Of a stretch of 26,827 bases of DNA, positions 1 to 9,523 are shown in pieces. The position numbers and the translations under genes are program-made. The notes beneath the pieces are model-generated. The model had not been told where the DNA came from, ran no database searches, and saw only the letters and a program-made list of their open reading frames with translations. This DNA is from CAWEQO01 sp963811225 (lineage in GTDB: Bacteria > Chloroflexota > Anaerolineae > Anaerolineales > Anaerolineaceae), in NCBI GenBank assembly GCA_963811225.1, contig CAWEQO010000017.1, positions 1-26,827 of the forward strand, written 5' to 3'. Numbering within the stretch: the stretch's first letter is position 1; each line of letters starts with the position of its first letter.

Positions 1-7
1 CACCCAT

Positions 8-2226
8 CTACTGTGACCATGATGCAATCTCGGATCCCCAATCTTCCCATCCATCCCTGATCCCCATCCCCTCCACCATCTCCCACCCCATCTGCGGCAC
101 ATGAAAGACCAGCGGCGCGTAGTACGCCCCCTGCCCCGGCCCATACACACCGGGATTCCTGACCGCGTCCAGCGCCTGCTGCCCCAGGCGGGCGGCGTCC
201 TCCGTGCGGCCCTCGGCCGCGGCCAGCTCGGCCTGCGCCCAGATCAGCTCAATCCGCTCGGCGCCGTTGTGGAAGTACGCCAGCGGTGCGATCTTCAGAT
301 TCTGGCGCGCCGCCGCCAAATCTCCGGACTGCAAATCCTGCTCTGCCAGACGGATAAAATAAATTGCGACCCCTTCGCCCGCGTCGACCCGGCGCTGCGC
401 ATCGGCCAGGTCCAGCATCTCAAGCGGAGTCTCCTGCAAGGCAGCATCCAGGGCTTCCCGGCGCGTCTGGTTGAGCGCCAGTAGGTGGAAGGGTACAACT
501 CCGGCTGCAGCAGCAGCGCCTCGGCATAGGCATCCCTGGCCGCTTGGAGGCTGCCTCGCATCTCTTCCACCTCTCCCAGGTTGCGCCAGTACAGCGCCGC
601 CTCCGGAGCAGCGGCGGTCGCTTTTCGGAAAGAAGCTGCCGCAGCGTCCAAGTCGCCGCGAGCCCGGTACAGCGCGCCCAGATTAGCATGGTTCAGCCCC
701 CAATCGGGGTCGAGGTCGACAGCCCGTTCGAAGGAGCTGATGGCGGCATCCAGGGCATCCGGATCAACCGGATCGGACTGCAAGCTCAACGCCAATCCCA
801 GCTGTTGGTGACCGATCGCCAGATTTGGATCCCGGCGGGTCGACTCCTGGAAGTGGGCGACCGCCTGTGCCATGCTGCCGGCATTCGCCGCCTGCACGCC
901 TTGATACAGCGGTTCGAGCCGCCAGGCATTGACAAAGCCGTACCCCGCTAGTGCCACGCCAAACAGCGCCAAACCAACACGCGCCCACTTGGAAACCGGA
1001 CGCTGCAGCGCCATGGCTGCTCCGAGTATGAGGACCAGCGACAGGCTGGCAAAGGGCATCCGGTATAACCCATCGAACAGTCCGTGGACGAGATAGGTTG
1101 CAAAGGCCGCCAGAGCGCCAACGAAAACAGCTTTGTGGTCAGGGCTGTGTGTTTCCCAACGCTCCTTTGAAACTTTTACAAACTGCCAAAGGAAAAACGA
1201 AAGTGCGCCCACACCCAACAGGCCGCTGCATGCTAGCACATCCAACATCTGATTATGAGAATGGAGGAAGATTTCTCCCGGTGGAGCCGAGTTCGCCCGC
1301 ATGTAGAAGCTGGCATACACATTCCAGCCGCTGCCGACCAGCGGTGAACGCAAGAACATTCCCCAGCCGACCGGCCAGAATTGAGACCGCGAGGTCAGCG
1401 CTGGGCCGTGAGTTGGGTGGCTTAAAAGCCTGCCCATATATAAGGACGCAGCCACTGCGATCAGGCTGATAAGCCCAGCGGCTGCCAGCCAAAACCCAAC
1501 TCTCCTGCGCTGCTTTCGCCAGGTTGCTCTCAGGTCGACGCCGGTATAGGAGACGATGAAGACAACCAGCACGAAGAAACCGGCTGCAGCGCCCACCCAT
1601 GCGCCTCTCGACGAAGCCAGAAAGATCAACAGCACTGCCGAGAGCGAATACAAGCCGAGCAGGATGCGCTGCCAGCGAAACAGTCGCATAAACTGGAAAC
1701 CCAAACTGACCATCAGCAGCACGTTGAAATAAGCCGCCATGTTATTGGAGCCATGCAGTCTAAAGCTGATCGAAGGGATCCATTCACCCGGCGCAGCCTG
1801 CAGCCACAACGAATACCAGGCGGCCGCATCTCGCCAGCTCCAGTACATCACCGCCCCACCAACCAGCAGCGCCATCGTCGCAATTCGTGCGGCCGATAGC
1901 CCCCATTGGACCAGCAGCGGAACGATCAGCAGGATGCACAACCCGGCGGAGATCAACCAGGACTGCTCGAACGAACGGCGTGGATCGATAGCGAAGAAAG
2001 AAGTAAAGAAGATGACACCCGCAAACAGGAGCACAGGCAGCTCGAGCCCGGTTTGGGCCCGCCCGAAGGCGATCCACACCAGCACAGATATCGAGAGCAA
2101 AACTGGGTTGAGCCAACCAGGCACATTTGGCGAAAAAATGATCAAGTAGATCAGGAACAGCAGCAGGAAAGTCGTTTTGAGCGCCCGGAAGAAAAGAAGC
2201 GCCGATAGACCTTTACGGTTCGTCAC
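8..2226 (-). CDS. O-antigen ligase/polymerase-like (Wzy_C) membrane protein with TPR region, copy 4; frameshifted
   Basis: This is a polytopic membrane protein of the O-antigen ligase/polymerase superfamily, followed by TPR repeats. It is probably involved in polymerising or ligating surface glycans. The N-terminal ~420 residues are rich in hydrophobic segments and include ASSRGAW, then SRSQFW and an HSHNQMLD motif, which match the Wzy_C signature. TPR-like helices follow at about 430-570. The first frame is lost just after a conserved tryptophan (around residue 583, near base 475). The sequence continues in another frame (8-439) as LADAQRRVDAG and beyond, to a natural TAG stop. Restoring one base gives about 739 residues, like the three neighbours (753-760). 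The GTG start overlaps the upstream paralogue by 14 bases and has a purine-rich GGAGG just before it. Family assignment is sure. Whether the frameshift is real or a sequencing error is not known. Confidence 0.82.
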
Positions 2227-4483
2227 TCCCCACCCCCTCCCGCCACACCTCGACCTGCGCCTTCCGCTCTTTTAACCGAGCCGGTTCAACCCTCACCACT
2301 TGCGGCAAGATCTCCAACCCCATCCCCGGCCGCCGGTACATGAACTGCTCGTAGTGCAGATCGGCGTAGGTCGCGGGGCCGAACAAGCCTGACTGCTCAT
2401 AGCGCCTCACCACCCCCTCACCCAGCCCGACGGCCTGAGCATACTCGCCGCGGGCCGCGTGGAGTTCCGCCAGAAGCCAATCCCGCTCCATCAATTCCGG
2501 CAGATAAGCGAAGGTTAAACTGACCTTTTGCAGCAGCGCTTCCGTCTCATCCAGGTCTCCCACCTCCAGGTCCAGCTTTGCCAGCTGCAGCAGCGGGCCT
2601 GGTCGATCAGGCTCCTGCACGATCGCCGCCCGCAGCTCCTGGGCGGACAGCTGTTCCGCTGCCGGATGCGTCACTTCCCATTCGGAAACCGCTTCCATCC
2701 TCGCCGGGCTGCCCTGCCAAAAATCGAACTCCGCTGTCTCCCCTTTCGACAGCGCCTGGGTGTACGCTGCCAGCGCCACCTGCGGGGAACCCTGCTCCTC
2801 GGCAACGATGCCCAGGTTCAGATAAGCCAGGCCCCAATCCGGTGAAGCCGTTACCGCCCCTTCCAGCGCCCAGTGCGCCTTATCCAGGTCGGACTGCTGG
2901 CGGTACAGCGCCGCGAGATTCACCCAGTTCAGCCCCCAGGATGTGTCCCGCGCGACCACCTGCTCCAGCTCAGCGACCGCCCCCGGCAGATTCCCCTCCA
3001 ACGCATAGACCTTGCCCAGCTGCTGGTGCGCAATGACCGACCAGGGCTCGCGCCGGATCGCCTGCAGGAAGCTCGCCTCGGCTTTCGACAGGTCGCCTGC
3101 ATTCGCCGCCGCCACACCCGAGACCATCGGCGCCATCATCCAGACCTCCGCCCAGACGAGGAGCGCCGGCGCGATCACCCAGTACGGTCGCCGCCTGGGC
3201 CTGTCGACTGCCCTCCCCGGCTCACCGAGCGCAGCGCCCAGGAGGACGAGCAGCCCCACCACAGCCATCGGCTCGGTGTGGAAGCAGTCGAAAATGTTGT
3301 GCACACCCAGAGCCAACGTCCCGGCCGCCGCGGCCATCACGACCGAAAGCTCCATGCCTTGGGCCGTTTCCAATCGCCGCTTGAGCCGCTTGAACAGGAA
3401 GAATACGACCACCCCGGCCCCAAGCGTCCCTACCAGCCCCATCTCAGCCAGCAGGTTGAGGTAGGCGCTGTGGGCGTGGGCGTAGAAAGCGTTGGGCGGC
3501 ACGGAGTTATAGGCCAGGTAGGAGTTGCCGAACGTATATGGCCCCTGCCCAATCATCGGATGCTTTAAAAAGGTGTCAATGGCTGCCGGCCAAACAAAGC
3601 TGCGAGAGTTGAAGAAGCTCCCATGCGATGGGTGCGAGAGGATCTTCAACCCCAGCCAGCCGGCGCCTGCCAGCACAATCAAGGCCAGCGCCGAGCCGGC
3701 AGTCACCAGCCATCGTTTCGCCCGGACCTTCCCCCACAGCGCCTTCACATCTTGACGGCGCTTCCAATACAGCAACCCTGCCAACAGCGCCAGCCCGGCT
3801 GCCGTGCCGATCCAACCGCCCCTGGACGAGGTCAGGAAAATCGTCGCCAGCAGCAGCAGCATCACGAAGCCAAGCAGCGCCCGCGAAAACCATGATTTGG
3901 TGTAAAACGAACGAGCAGCCGCTGCGAACAGCATCGTGTAGCACGGCATGACCAGCACATTGGCGTAGTACGGCCGGTAGGTAACCATGGGCAACCACTG
4001 TCCCGGATTAAGCGCCAGCCACTGCCGGTACCAGCCGAACGCCTGCCACCACATGAAGATCGGGATCGACAACCCGACAATCAGCAGCGCCCGCGCGAAC
4101 ATCTCCGCCGGCCAGCCGCGTGCCGTGAGGTCAGCCGCCAGCGCGAACAGGAGCAGTCCTGCCGCGGTGATGGCCAGCTGCTCAACCGAGCGACTCCAAT
4201 CGATCGAAAAGACGGTCGAGAGCACGAACGCTCCCATGAAAAGAAGGAGCGGTTTACCTAACGGCACCGGCGCTCGCTGGCCGAAGATCAGCCAGGCAGT
4301 CGCCAGCACGGACAACAAAACCGCCGCAGCCTGAATCATCCCGAAATCTTCCAGCAGGAGCGTGGTTCCGGTCAGGATCAGGAAGAAAGGCAGCACCAGG
4401 AGCAGCAGGGTCTGTTGGATGATATACGACCAGCGGACACCCCGCTCTACCCGGGTCATATTATTCTTGAGTACCTGCGTCAT
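2213..4483 (-). CDS. O-antigen ligase/polymerase-like (Wzy_C) membrane protein with C-terminal TPR region, copy 3
   Basis: An intact 756-residue member of the tandem family. The N-terminal half contains about ten or more membrane segments and the Wzy_C hallmarks TSSRGGW, NSRSFVWP, GQGPYTF and HAHSAYLN. The arginine and histidine motifs are the ones usually conserved in WaaL/Wzy-type enzymes that act on lipid-linked glycans. The C-terminal third holds TPR units (for example around EASFLQAIRREPWSVIAHQQ and the LNWVNLAALYRQQ repeat) and ends in a helical tail without a membrane segment. It starts at ATG with AGGGGAT just upstream. It is closest to the copy at 4604-6886, sharing near-identical blocks such as RREPWSVIAHQQ. 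The substrate cannot be told from sequence, and both polymerase and ligase roles are possible. Confidence 0.88.
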   Translation of the reverse strand: MTQVLKNNMTRVERGVRWSYIIQQTLLLLVLPFFLILTGTTLLLEDFGMIQAAAVLLSVLATAWLIFGQRAPVPLGKPLLLFMGAFVLSTVFSIDWSRSVEQLAITAAGLLLFALAADLTARGWPAEMFARALLIVGLSIPIFMWWQAFGWYRQWLALNPGQWLPMVTYRPYYANVLVMPCYTMLFAAAARSFYTKSWFSRALLGFVMLLLLATIFLTSSRGGWIGTAAGLALLAGLLYWKRRQDVKALWGKVRAKRWLVTAGSALALIVLAGAGWLGLKILSHPSHGSFFNSRSFVWPAAIDTFLKHPMIGQGPYTFGNSYLAYNSVPPNAFYAHAHSAYLNLLAEMGLVGTLGAGVVVFFLFKRLKRRLETAQGMELSVVMAAAAGTLALGVHNIFDCFHTEPMAVVGLLVLLGAALGEPGRAVDRPRRRPYWVIAPALLVWAEVWMMAPMVSGVAAANAGDLSKAEASFLQAIRREPWSVIAHQQLGKVYALEGNLPGAVAELEQVVARDTSWGLNWVNLAALYRQQSDLDKAHWALEGAVTASPDWGLAYLNLGIVAEEQGSPQVALAAYTQALSKGETAEFDFWQGSPARMEAVSEWEVTHPAAEQLSAQELRAAIVQEPDRPGPLLQLAKLDLEVGDLDETEALLQKVSLTFAYLPELMERDWLLAELHAARGEYAQAVGLGEGVVRRYEQSGLFGPATYADLHYEQFMYRRPGMGLEILPQVVRVEPARLKERKAQVEVWREGVGSDEP

Positions 4484-4603
4484 TTATCCCCTGCCCCCTC
4501 ATTCCTAATTTTCTTGCCAGATTTGTGGCCACTTTTCGCATATGTGATGATAATTTTGTCGTTGATTTCCGCTGCCCGGCTCTCCGAACGCTTAATAAAC
4601 CAC

Positions 4604-6886
4604 TTACTCTTCGGTTGCTTTCAATTTCCACGCCTGCGTCAGTGTTCGCAGCTGTGCTACTTTTAAGGGCTCTACAAGGACCACCTGTCCCAGCAGTTCC
4701 CTCTCCATCCCCGGCCTGCGGTACATCACCGGCGCGTAATACAGCACGCCAATGCTGCCCGGCCCATTCAGGCCAACCCTCTCATACCCCTCCAGGGCCT
4801 TCTGCCCCTGCTCCACCGCCTTGTCCATCTCGCCCTGCGCCGCATACACCTCGGCCAACAACCAATCGCGCTCGACCAGGTCGGGCGGCGAGGTAAACGA
4901 CAATCCCACCTGCTGCAGCGCCTGCTCGGCCGCGCCCGGGTTTCCAGCCTTTAGCTCGGCGGATGCCAAGGAGAGGTAGACACTTGCCCTTTCCGGGTTT
5001 TGTCTCACCGCCTCCCGAAGCTCCTCCAGCGATGGCTGGACAGCGACCGGCTGCGCAGTCTTCCAGGCAGCCGCAGCCTCCATCCGCACCGGGCTTTCCT
5101 CCCAGAAACTTACCTCCAGCGTCTCGCCCTTCGCCAGCGCCTGCCCGTACGCCGCCAGCGCAGCGCTTCTGTCTCCTTGCTGCTCCGCCACCACGCCCAG
5201 GTTCAAATACGGCAGGCTCCAACCAGGCGCGGCTTTCACCGCCGCATCCAGCGCCCTGCGCGCCTTCGCCAGGTCACCCTGCTGCCGGTACATCGTGCCC
5301 AGGTTCAACCAGTTGGCCGACCAGGAAGGGTCGTACGCCACCACCTGCTCCAGCTCAGCGATGGCTTTCGGGAGCGCATCCGTGCTGCCCTGATCCGCTT
5401 CCAACGCATACACCTGTCCCATCTGCTGGTGCGCGATCACCGACCAGGGCTCGCGCCGGATGGCCTCTTGGAAAGCCGCTTGCGCCGAGGGGAGATCGTT
5501 GGCGTTAGCGGCGGCGACACCTGGGAACAGCGGCGCCATCATCCAGATCTCGGCCCATATCAGCGCGACCGGCAGCAGCGCCCAATATGGACGGCGTTTG
5601 CGATGGGTCTTCCCTCCGCCCGGTTCCGCCAGCGCCGCTCCCAAGATCAGGAACAGCCCCACGGTGATGACCGGCTCCATGTGGAAGCACTCGCTAATGC
5701 TGTTGACCGCAAGCGCGGCCACCCCCGCCGCCGCTGCCATCACCAGGGGAAGATCCATCCCGGCGGCTCGATCCAGCCTACGCTTCAGCAGCCTGACCAG
5801 AAAAAACAGCACCACCCCGAAGGTCAGCGCTCCAACCAATCCCATCTCAGCGATCAGGTTGAGCAAGGCATCGTGGGCGTGATAGAAAATTCCCTTGGGC
5901 GGCACCGAATTATATGCCAGGTAAGCGTTGGCAAAGGTGTACGGCCCTTGCCCGACCAGCGGGTGTTTCAAGAAAGTGGCGATGGCGGCCGGCCAAAATT
6001 CACTTCGCGAGCTTAATAAAGCGCCGTGGGAGGGATGAGAAGCCAGTTTTAGCCCTACCCACCCCACGCCTGCCAGTCCCACCAGGGCCAGCACCGCGCC
6101 GACCCAAAGCAGCCACTTCTGGTCCTTGAGCTCGTCCCACCAGCCCTTTAGCTCCTGCTTGCGCTTCCAATACAGCAGGGCCGCTAAAACGCCCAGTCCG
6201 ACTGCCGTTGCCAGCCAGCCCCCACGCGACGAGGTGATGAAAATTGTCGCGAGCAGGCCCAGGGCGTACACAATCAGCAGCCCGCGCAGCAGCTTACCTT
6301 TTGTGAAAAACCAATAGGCCATGATCAGCAGCAGCAGCAGATAGCACGGGACGACTACGTTATTCGCGTAATTCGGGCGGTAGATCAGTGATGGCAGCCA
6401 TTCACCAGGATGCACCGCCAGCCACTGGCGGTACCAGCCAAAAACGTCCGCCCAAATTAAGATCGGGATTACAAGACCAACGATCAGAAATGCCCGTGCG
6501 AACTGCTCGGACGGCCAACCACGCGCCGCCAGATCAGCCACCAGAGCGAAGATGAAAATCCCCGCCAGGGTAAGCGCCATCTGCTCCAGAGAACGACTCC
6601 AATCCATCGAAAAGACCGTGCAAACCACGAAGCCGGCCATGAACAGCAGCAGGGGCTTAGCCAGCGGAGTCGGTGCGCTCTGCCCGAAAATCAGCCAGAC
6701 CCCGGCCATCAGCGTTAGCAAGAGGGCCGCCCCCCGGATCACGTCGAAATTCACCAGCAAAGGAGTGATCCCGGTCAGAATTAGGAAGTACGGCAGAACC
6801 AGGAGCAGCAGCGCCTCCTGGATGATAAATGCCCATTTAACTCGCCCGGAAAAACTTCCGGCCACCCTGAACGAATTAATTCTCAA
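4604..6886 (-). CDS. O-antigen ligase/polymerase-like (Wzy_C) membrane protein with C-terminal TPR region, copy 2
   Basis: An intact 760-residue paralogue. Hydrophobic segments fill residues ~20-450. The Wzy_C motifs are TSSRGGW (218-224), SSRSEFW (292-298), GQGPYTF (312-318) and HAHDALLN (336-343). TPR-like repeats follow from about 470 to 640. The start is a TTG nine bases after the stop of the upstream copy. It is supported by alignment of its N-terminus with the neighbouring copy (both run into a basic stretch, then W-[AS]-[FY]-I-I-Q-[EQ]), and translation is probably coupled. A 120-base gap separates it from the next copy. That gap is AT-rich but has no convincing promoter or terminator. 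The role is inferred as polysaccharide polymerase or ligase. Confidence 0.87.
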   Translation of the reverse strand: MRINSFRVAGSFSGRVKWAFIIQEALLLLVLPYFLILTGITPLLVNFDVIRGAALLLTLMAGVWLIFGQSAPTPLAKPLLLFMAGFVVCTVFSMDWSRSLEQMALTLAGIFIFALVADLAARGWPSEQFARAFLIVGLVIPILIWADVFGWYRQWLAVHPGEWLPSLIYRPNYANNVVVPCYLLLLLIMAYWFFTKGKLLRGLLIVYALGLLATIFITSSRGGWLATAVGLGVLAALLYWKRKQELKGWWDELKDQKWLLWVGAVLALVGLAGVGWVGLKLASHPSHGALLSSRSEFWPAAIATFLKHPLVGQGPYTFANAYLAYNSVPPKGIFYHAHDALLNLIAEMGLVGALTFGVVLFFLVRLLKRRLDRAAGMDLPLVMAAAAGVAALAVNSISECFHMEPVITVGLFLILGAALAEPGGGKTHRKRRPYWALLPVALIWAEIWMMAPLFPGVAAANANDLPSAQAAFQEAIRREPWSVIAHQQMGQVYALEADQGSTDALPKAIAELEQVVAYDPSWSANWLNLGTMYRQQGDLAKARRALDAAVKAAPGWSLPYLNLGVVAEQQGDRSAALAAYGQALAKGETLEVSFWEESPVRMEAAAAWKTAQPVAVQPSLEELREAVRQNPERASVYLSLASAELKAGNPGAAEQALQQVGLSFTSPPDLVERDWLLAEVYAAQGEMDKAVEQGQKALEGYERVGLNGPGSIGVLYYAPVMYRRPGMERELLGQVVLVEPLKVAQLRTLTQAWKLKATEE

Positions 6887-6895
6887 TTGCTTGAG

Positions 6896-9157
6896 CTACT
6901 CCCTCCCCCGCCACTCTGCCACCAGCCTCTCCCTCACCTCCAACTTCTGCGACCATATCCCCTCGAGCTGCGGCACCGTCTCAACACCCATCGTGATTTG
7001 CCGGAACATCCATGGGCCGTAGCCGCGGCCACCGGTGAATTCGGGTGTGAACGCCACCAGCTCGCGCCAGCGGTTGAGTACAGGTTGCCCCAGGGAAACA
7101 GCCTGAGCATAGTCACCCTGAGCGGCAGCGATCTCAGCCTTCAGCCACTGCACCTTCAACCAGTCGGTCTCCAGGCTGGTCCAAGCCATGCCGGCTTGCG
7201 TGATCGTCCGCTCGGCATCCTCCACTCGCCCCGCATCCAGGTACGCCTGGACCAACGCCGGGTAGCTTTTGACTTCGTGCGGATCGGCTGCAAGCTTCGC
7301 TTCCAGTTCGATGATGGATAGGCTTGCCGCTGGGTACTCCTGCAGCCAGCCATCCCGCGCCGAGCGGCGCAGTTCCGTCTCCTCCCAAAAGCCGGCGTCC
7401 GCCCAATCGGGAGCTTGATCGAGCGCCTGACGGTACATCTCCTGGGCTTGCCCGTTCTCACCGCTCTGTTCGAGCGACCCGCCATAATGCAGCACAAACA
7501 AGGCGGCATTCGGCGCTCGCTGCTCGGCCTGCTGCCACTCGTATCGGGCTGCTGATAAATCACCGTGCGCCTCATAGAGCGCGCCCAAATTCGCGTGGTT
7601 CAGGCTCCAGTAAGGATCGATGATCGTCGCCCGCTCGAATGCGGCGATGGCGCCGTCGAGGTCTTGCGTGTGTGCCAGAGCCAGGCCGAGCTGCTGCTGG
7701 ACGATGGCAGAGCGAGGATCGCGCTGCGCGGCCGTCTCCAGTTTCGTCACCGCCTGGTTCCATTCCCCGGCGTTGGCCAGGGTTACACCCTTATCTAACG
7801 GCAGCGACAGGTATAGGAAGAGCCATGCCGCGCCCGCTGCAACCCATCCAAGCGTCCGCAGCGGAATACTGCGGGCCGGCCCAGTTGGCCGGGCTGCGCC
7901 GGTCCCCATGGCCGCGCCGAGCACGATCAGCATGACCCACAGCGCGGTCGGCAGGGTGTGATGCACGCTGTCGAACAGACCGTGCACTGCAAAAGCGCCT
8001 AATGCCGCAGCGGCTCCCGCCACTGCAGTGCGCTCCTGACCCGAGGTCGCCAGCAGGCGTCGATATAAGCCGCGCACCAGCGCCAGTCCCAGCCAGGTAA
8101 AAGCCGCAAAACCAACCAGTCCACTGCTGCTCAACACGTCCAGATAGATGTTGTGGGCATACGGGAACATCTCGGTTGGCGGCACCGAGTTCTCCTGCAA
8201 GAACAGGCTGATATAGGTGAACGGCCCTACCCCAATGATCGGCGAGCGCAGGAATGCCTTCCAGGCAGGGCCCCACAAATAGCCGCGGGAGGACAGGATC
8301 GGACCGTGGGTGGGTTGGCTGCTCTGTTGGATCATCACCCAGGCGAACAAACCCGCCGCGGCGATCAAGGCCAGCGCCAGCCCAGCCAGTGCCAGGCGGT
8401 TAGTGCGCAGCCATTTCCAAACCGCCAGCCACTTCTTCGGATTAACCAGCACGATTGTCAGCGCCAGCGCGCCAAAACCACCGATCGTTCCCAGCCAGCC
8501 GCCGCGTGACGAGGTCAGGTACAACACTGCCAGCGCCGCCAGGCTGTACAAGCCCAAAAAGATGCGCGCCGGCCACGATTTCGACCCGATCAGCCGGGCC
8601 AGCGCCAGCATCAGGAAGATGTTGGTGATGACCGCCAGGAAATTGGGCGCGGGCAGCCGGTAAACAATGGTGGGAATCCACTGCCCAGGCGCCACCTGCA
8701 GCCAGCGCAAATACCACTGCAGCGCATCCAGCAGCGAAAAGCCCAGGATGATTCCACCTGAGATCAACATCGTCTTGATGAACAACTCGGCCGGCCAACC
8801 GCGCCGTACCAACGCCGAGACGACGAACATCAAGAAGAAGGGAATAGCGATCAGCCAGGTCTCGGCAAACGAGCGCCGGGCATCGATGGAGGTGAAAGAG
8901 GTCAGCACGAGGGCGACCAGGAAGGCCAGCGCCGGCAGGTCCAGTTCAGACGGTATTCGCCGCCCGATGAACAGATAAACCACCGCCAGGAACGACAGTA
9001 GCCCGGCTGTAACCGCCAGGACCGATGGCGAGACCAGGCTGTTCTGCGTAAACAGCAAGATGAAGCTCAACACAATAATCAGCGCCGTCTCCTGAAGCAG
9101 ATACTTCCAGGCAACGACGCTTGTTTTTGATTGGGCTGCTGCTGCTTTATTCAACAT
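6896..9157 (-). CDS. O-antigen ligase/polymerase-like (Wzy_C) membrane protein with C-terminal TPR region, copy 1 (promoter-proximal)
   Basis: First gene of the four-gene leftward operon, 753 residues. It has multiple hydrophobic segments and then the Wzy_C signatures LTSSRGGW, LSSRGYLW, GVGPFTY and YAHNIYLD. TPR units follow, including a block around DPYWSLNHANLGALYEAHGD. It shares the RRSF-E-W variant near residue 95 with copy 4, while copies 2 and 3 share WSRS-EQ, so the family splits into two subtypes. The ATG start has no obvious ribosome-binding site. The nearest promoter is about 110 bases upstream. It probably acts at the membrane in extracellular glycan assembly, and its TPR tail may recruit partners. 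Confidence 0.87.
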   Translation of the reverse strand: MLNKAAAAQSKTSVVAWKYLLQETALIIVLSFILLFTQNSLVSPSVLAVTAGLLSFLAVVYLFIGRRIPSELDLPALAFLVALVLTSFTSIDARRSFAETWLIAIPFFLMFVVSALVRRGWPAELFIKTMLISGGIILGFSLLDALQWYLRWLQVAPGQWIPTIVYRLPAPNFLAVITNIFLMLALARLIGSKSWPARIFLGLYSLAALAVLYLTSSRGGWLGTIGGFGALALTIVLVNPKKWLAVWKWLRTNRLALAGLALALIAAAGLFAWVMIQQSSQPTHGPILSSRGYLWGPAWKAFLRSPIIGVGPFTYISLFLQENSVPPTEMFPYAHNIYLDVLSSSGLVGFAAFTWLGLALVRGLYRRLLATSGQERTAVAGAAAALGAFAVHGLFDSVHHTLPTALWVMLIVLGAAMGTGAARPTGPARSIPLRTLGWVAAGAAWLFLYLSLPLDKGVTLANAGEWNQAVTKLETAAQRDPRSAIVQQQLGLALAHTQDLDGAIAAFERATIIDPYWSLNHANLGALYEAHGDLSAARYEWQQAEQRAPNAALFVLHYGGSLEQSGENGQAQEMYRQALDQAPDWADAGFWEETELRRSARDGWLQEYPAASLSIIELEAKLAADPHEVKSYPALVQAYLDAGRVEDAERTITQAGMAWTSLETDWLKVQWLKAEIAAAQGDYAQAVSLGQPVLNRWRELVAFTPEFTGGRGYGPWMFRQITMGVETVPQLEGIWSQKLEVRERLVAEWRGRE

Positions 9158-9233
9158 AGTTGTATGTCGTTATGAATGAATCATTAAGAAAAAGGGCCTG
9201 CTTGTTTGCGCTTTCCCCAGGCATGCTCCGCCC

Positions 9234-9254
9234 CTGTGACATACGCTGTCACAG
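9234..9254. promoter_or_regulatory. Perfect inverted repeat, candidate operator or leader hairpin
   Basis: CTGTGACA and TGTCACAG form exact 8-base arms around a 5-base spacer (TACGC). It lies just downstream of the predicted leftward transcription start, where a bound repressor could block the Wzy_C operon. It could equally fold as an RNA hairpin. The arms resemble half of a CRP/FNR-type TGTGA site, but the spacing between TGTGA and TCACA is nine, not six. Confidence 0.45.
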
Positions 9255-9267
9255 CAATCGCTCACTC

Positions 9268-9273
9268 ATTATA
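9268..9273 (-). promoter_or_regulatory. Predicted -10 element for the Wzy_C-TPR operon
   Basis: A perfect TATAAT on the minus strand, 110 bases upstream of the first paralogue's ATG. The -35 region is weak (AGAGTT at 17-base spacing). It predicts a leader of about 100 bases that contains the inverted repeat at 9234-9254. Confidence 0.5.
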
Positions 9274-9463
9274 GTATGCCGATCTACGCAAACTCTATAC
9301 AGTTCCGTTTGTTGAAAATCTCAGGCTGTTAAACACTGGAAACTTCCCATGAGTCCCCTGGTTAAATTTCGGCTTTTACAGAAATCTGCAAATTTATTGT
9401 ACAGCCAAACAATTGGATGCGCAACGAAACCGTGAGAAGGGTTTGTATCCTGTAAACTGGCGT

Positions 9464-9469
9464 TATAAT
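9464..9469 (+). promoter_or_regulatory. Predicted -10 element for the oxidoreductase-heparinase operon
   Basis: A perfect TATAAT 54 bases before the ATG of the bi-domain oxidoreductase. A TTTGTA lies 16 bases upstream as a possible weak -35. The leader also holds AAGGA (9508-9512), 11 bases before the start, as ribosome-binding site. Confidence 0.5.
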
Positions 9470-9523
9470 GTGAGCCTGAGCCTTCATGGGCATGCAATCT
9501 TTTCACCAAGGACAATCCTATAG

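Larger units (their letters stand above)
9158..9523. other. Divergent intergenic regulatory region
   Basis: This 366-base gap lies between the divergent polysaccharide operons. It is more AT-rich than its flanks. It contains a leftward TATAAT (9273-9268), a perfect 8-base inverted repeat (9234-9254) in the leftward leader, and a rightward TATAAT (9464-9469). A 64-codon leftward open frame at 9321-9515 overlaps the rightward promoter, has no recognisable similarity and is not called as a gene. Nothing else was identified here. Confidence 0.6.

Noticed and set aside
5000..6016. A 338-codon plus-strand frame inside the Wzy_C-TPR array
   Set aside because: It is antisense to a clear membrane-TPR protein, has arginine/glutamine/histidine-rich composition and no motif.
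9235..9253. A CRP/FNR binding site (TGTGA...TCACA)
   Set aside because: The half-sites are nine bases apart instead of six, so only a generic palindrome is claimed.
9321..9515. A 64-codon leftward open frame in the divergent intergenic region
   Set aside because: It has no recognisable domain and overlaps the rightward promoter and leader. Its composition looks like chance AT-rich translation.
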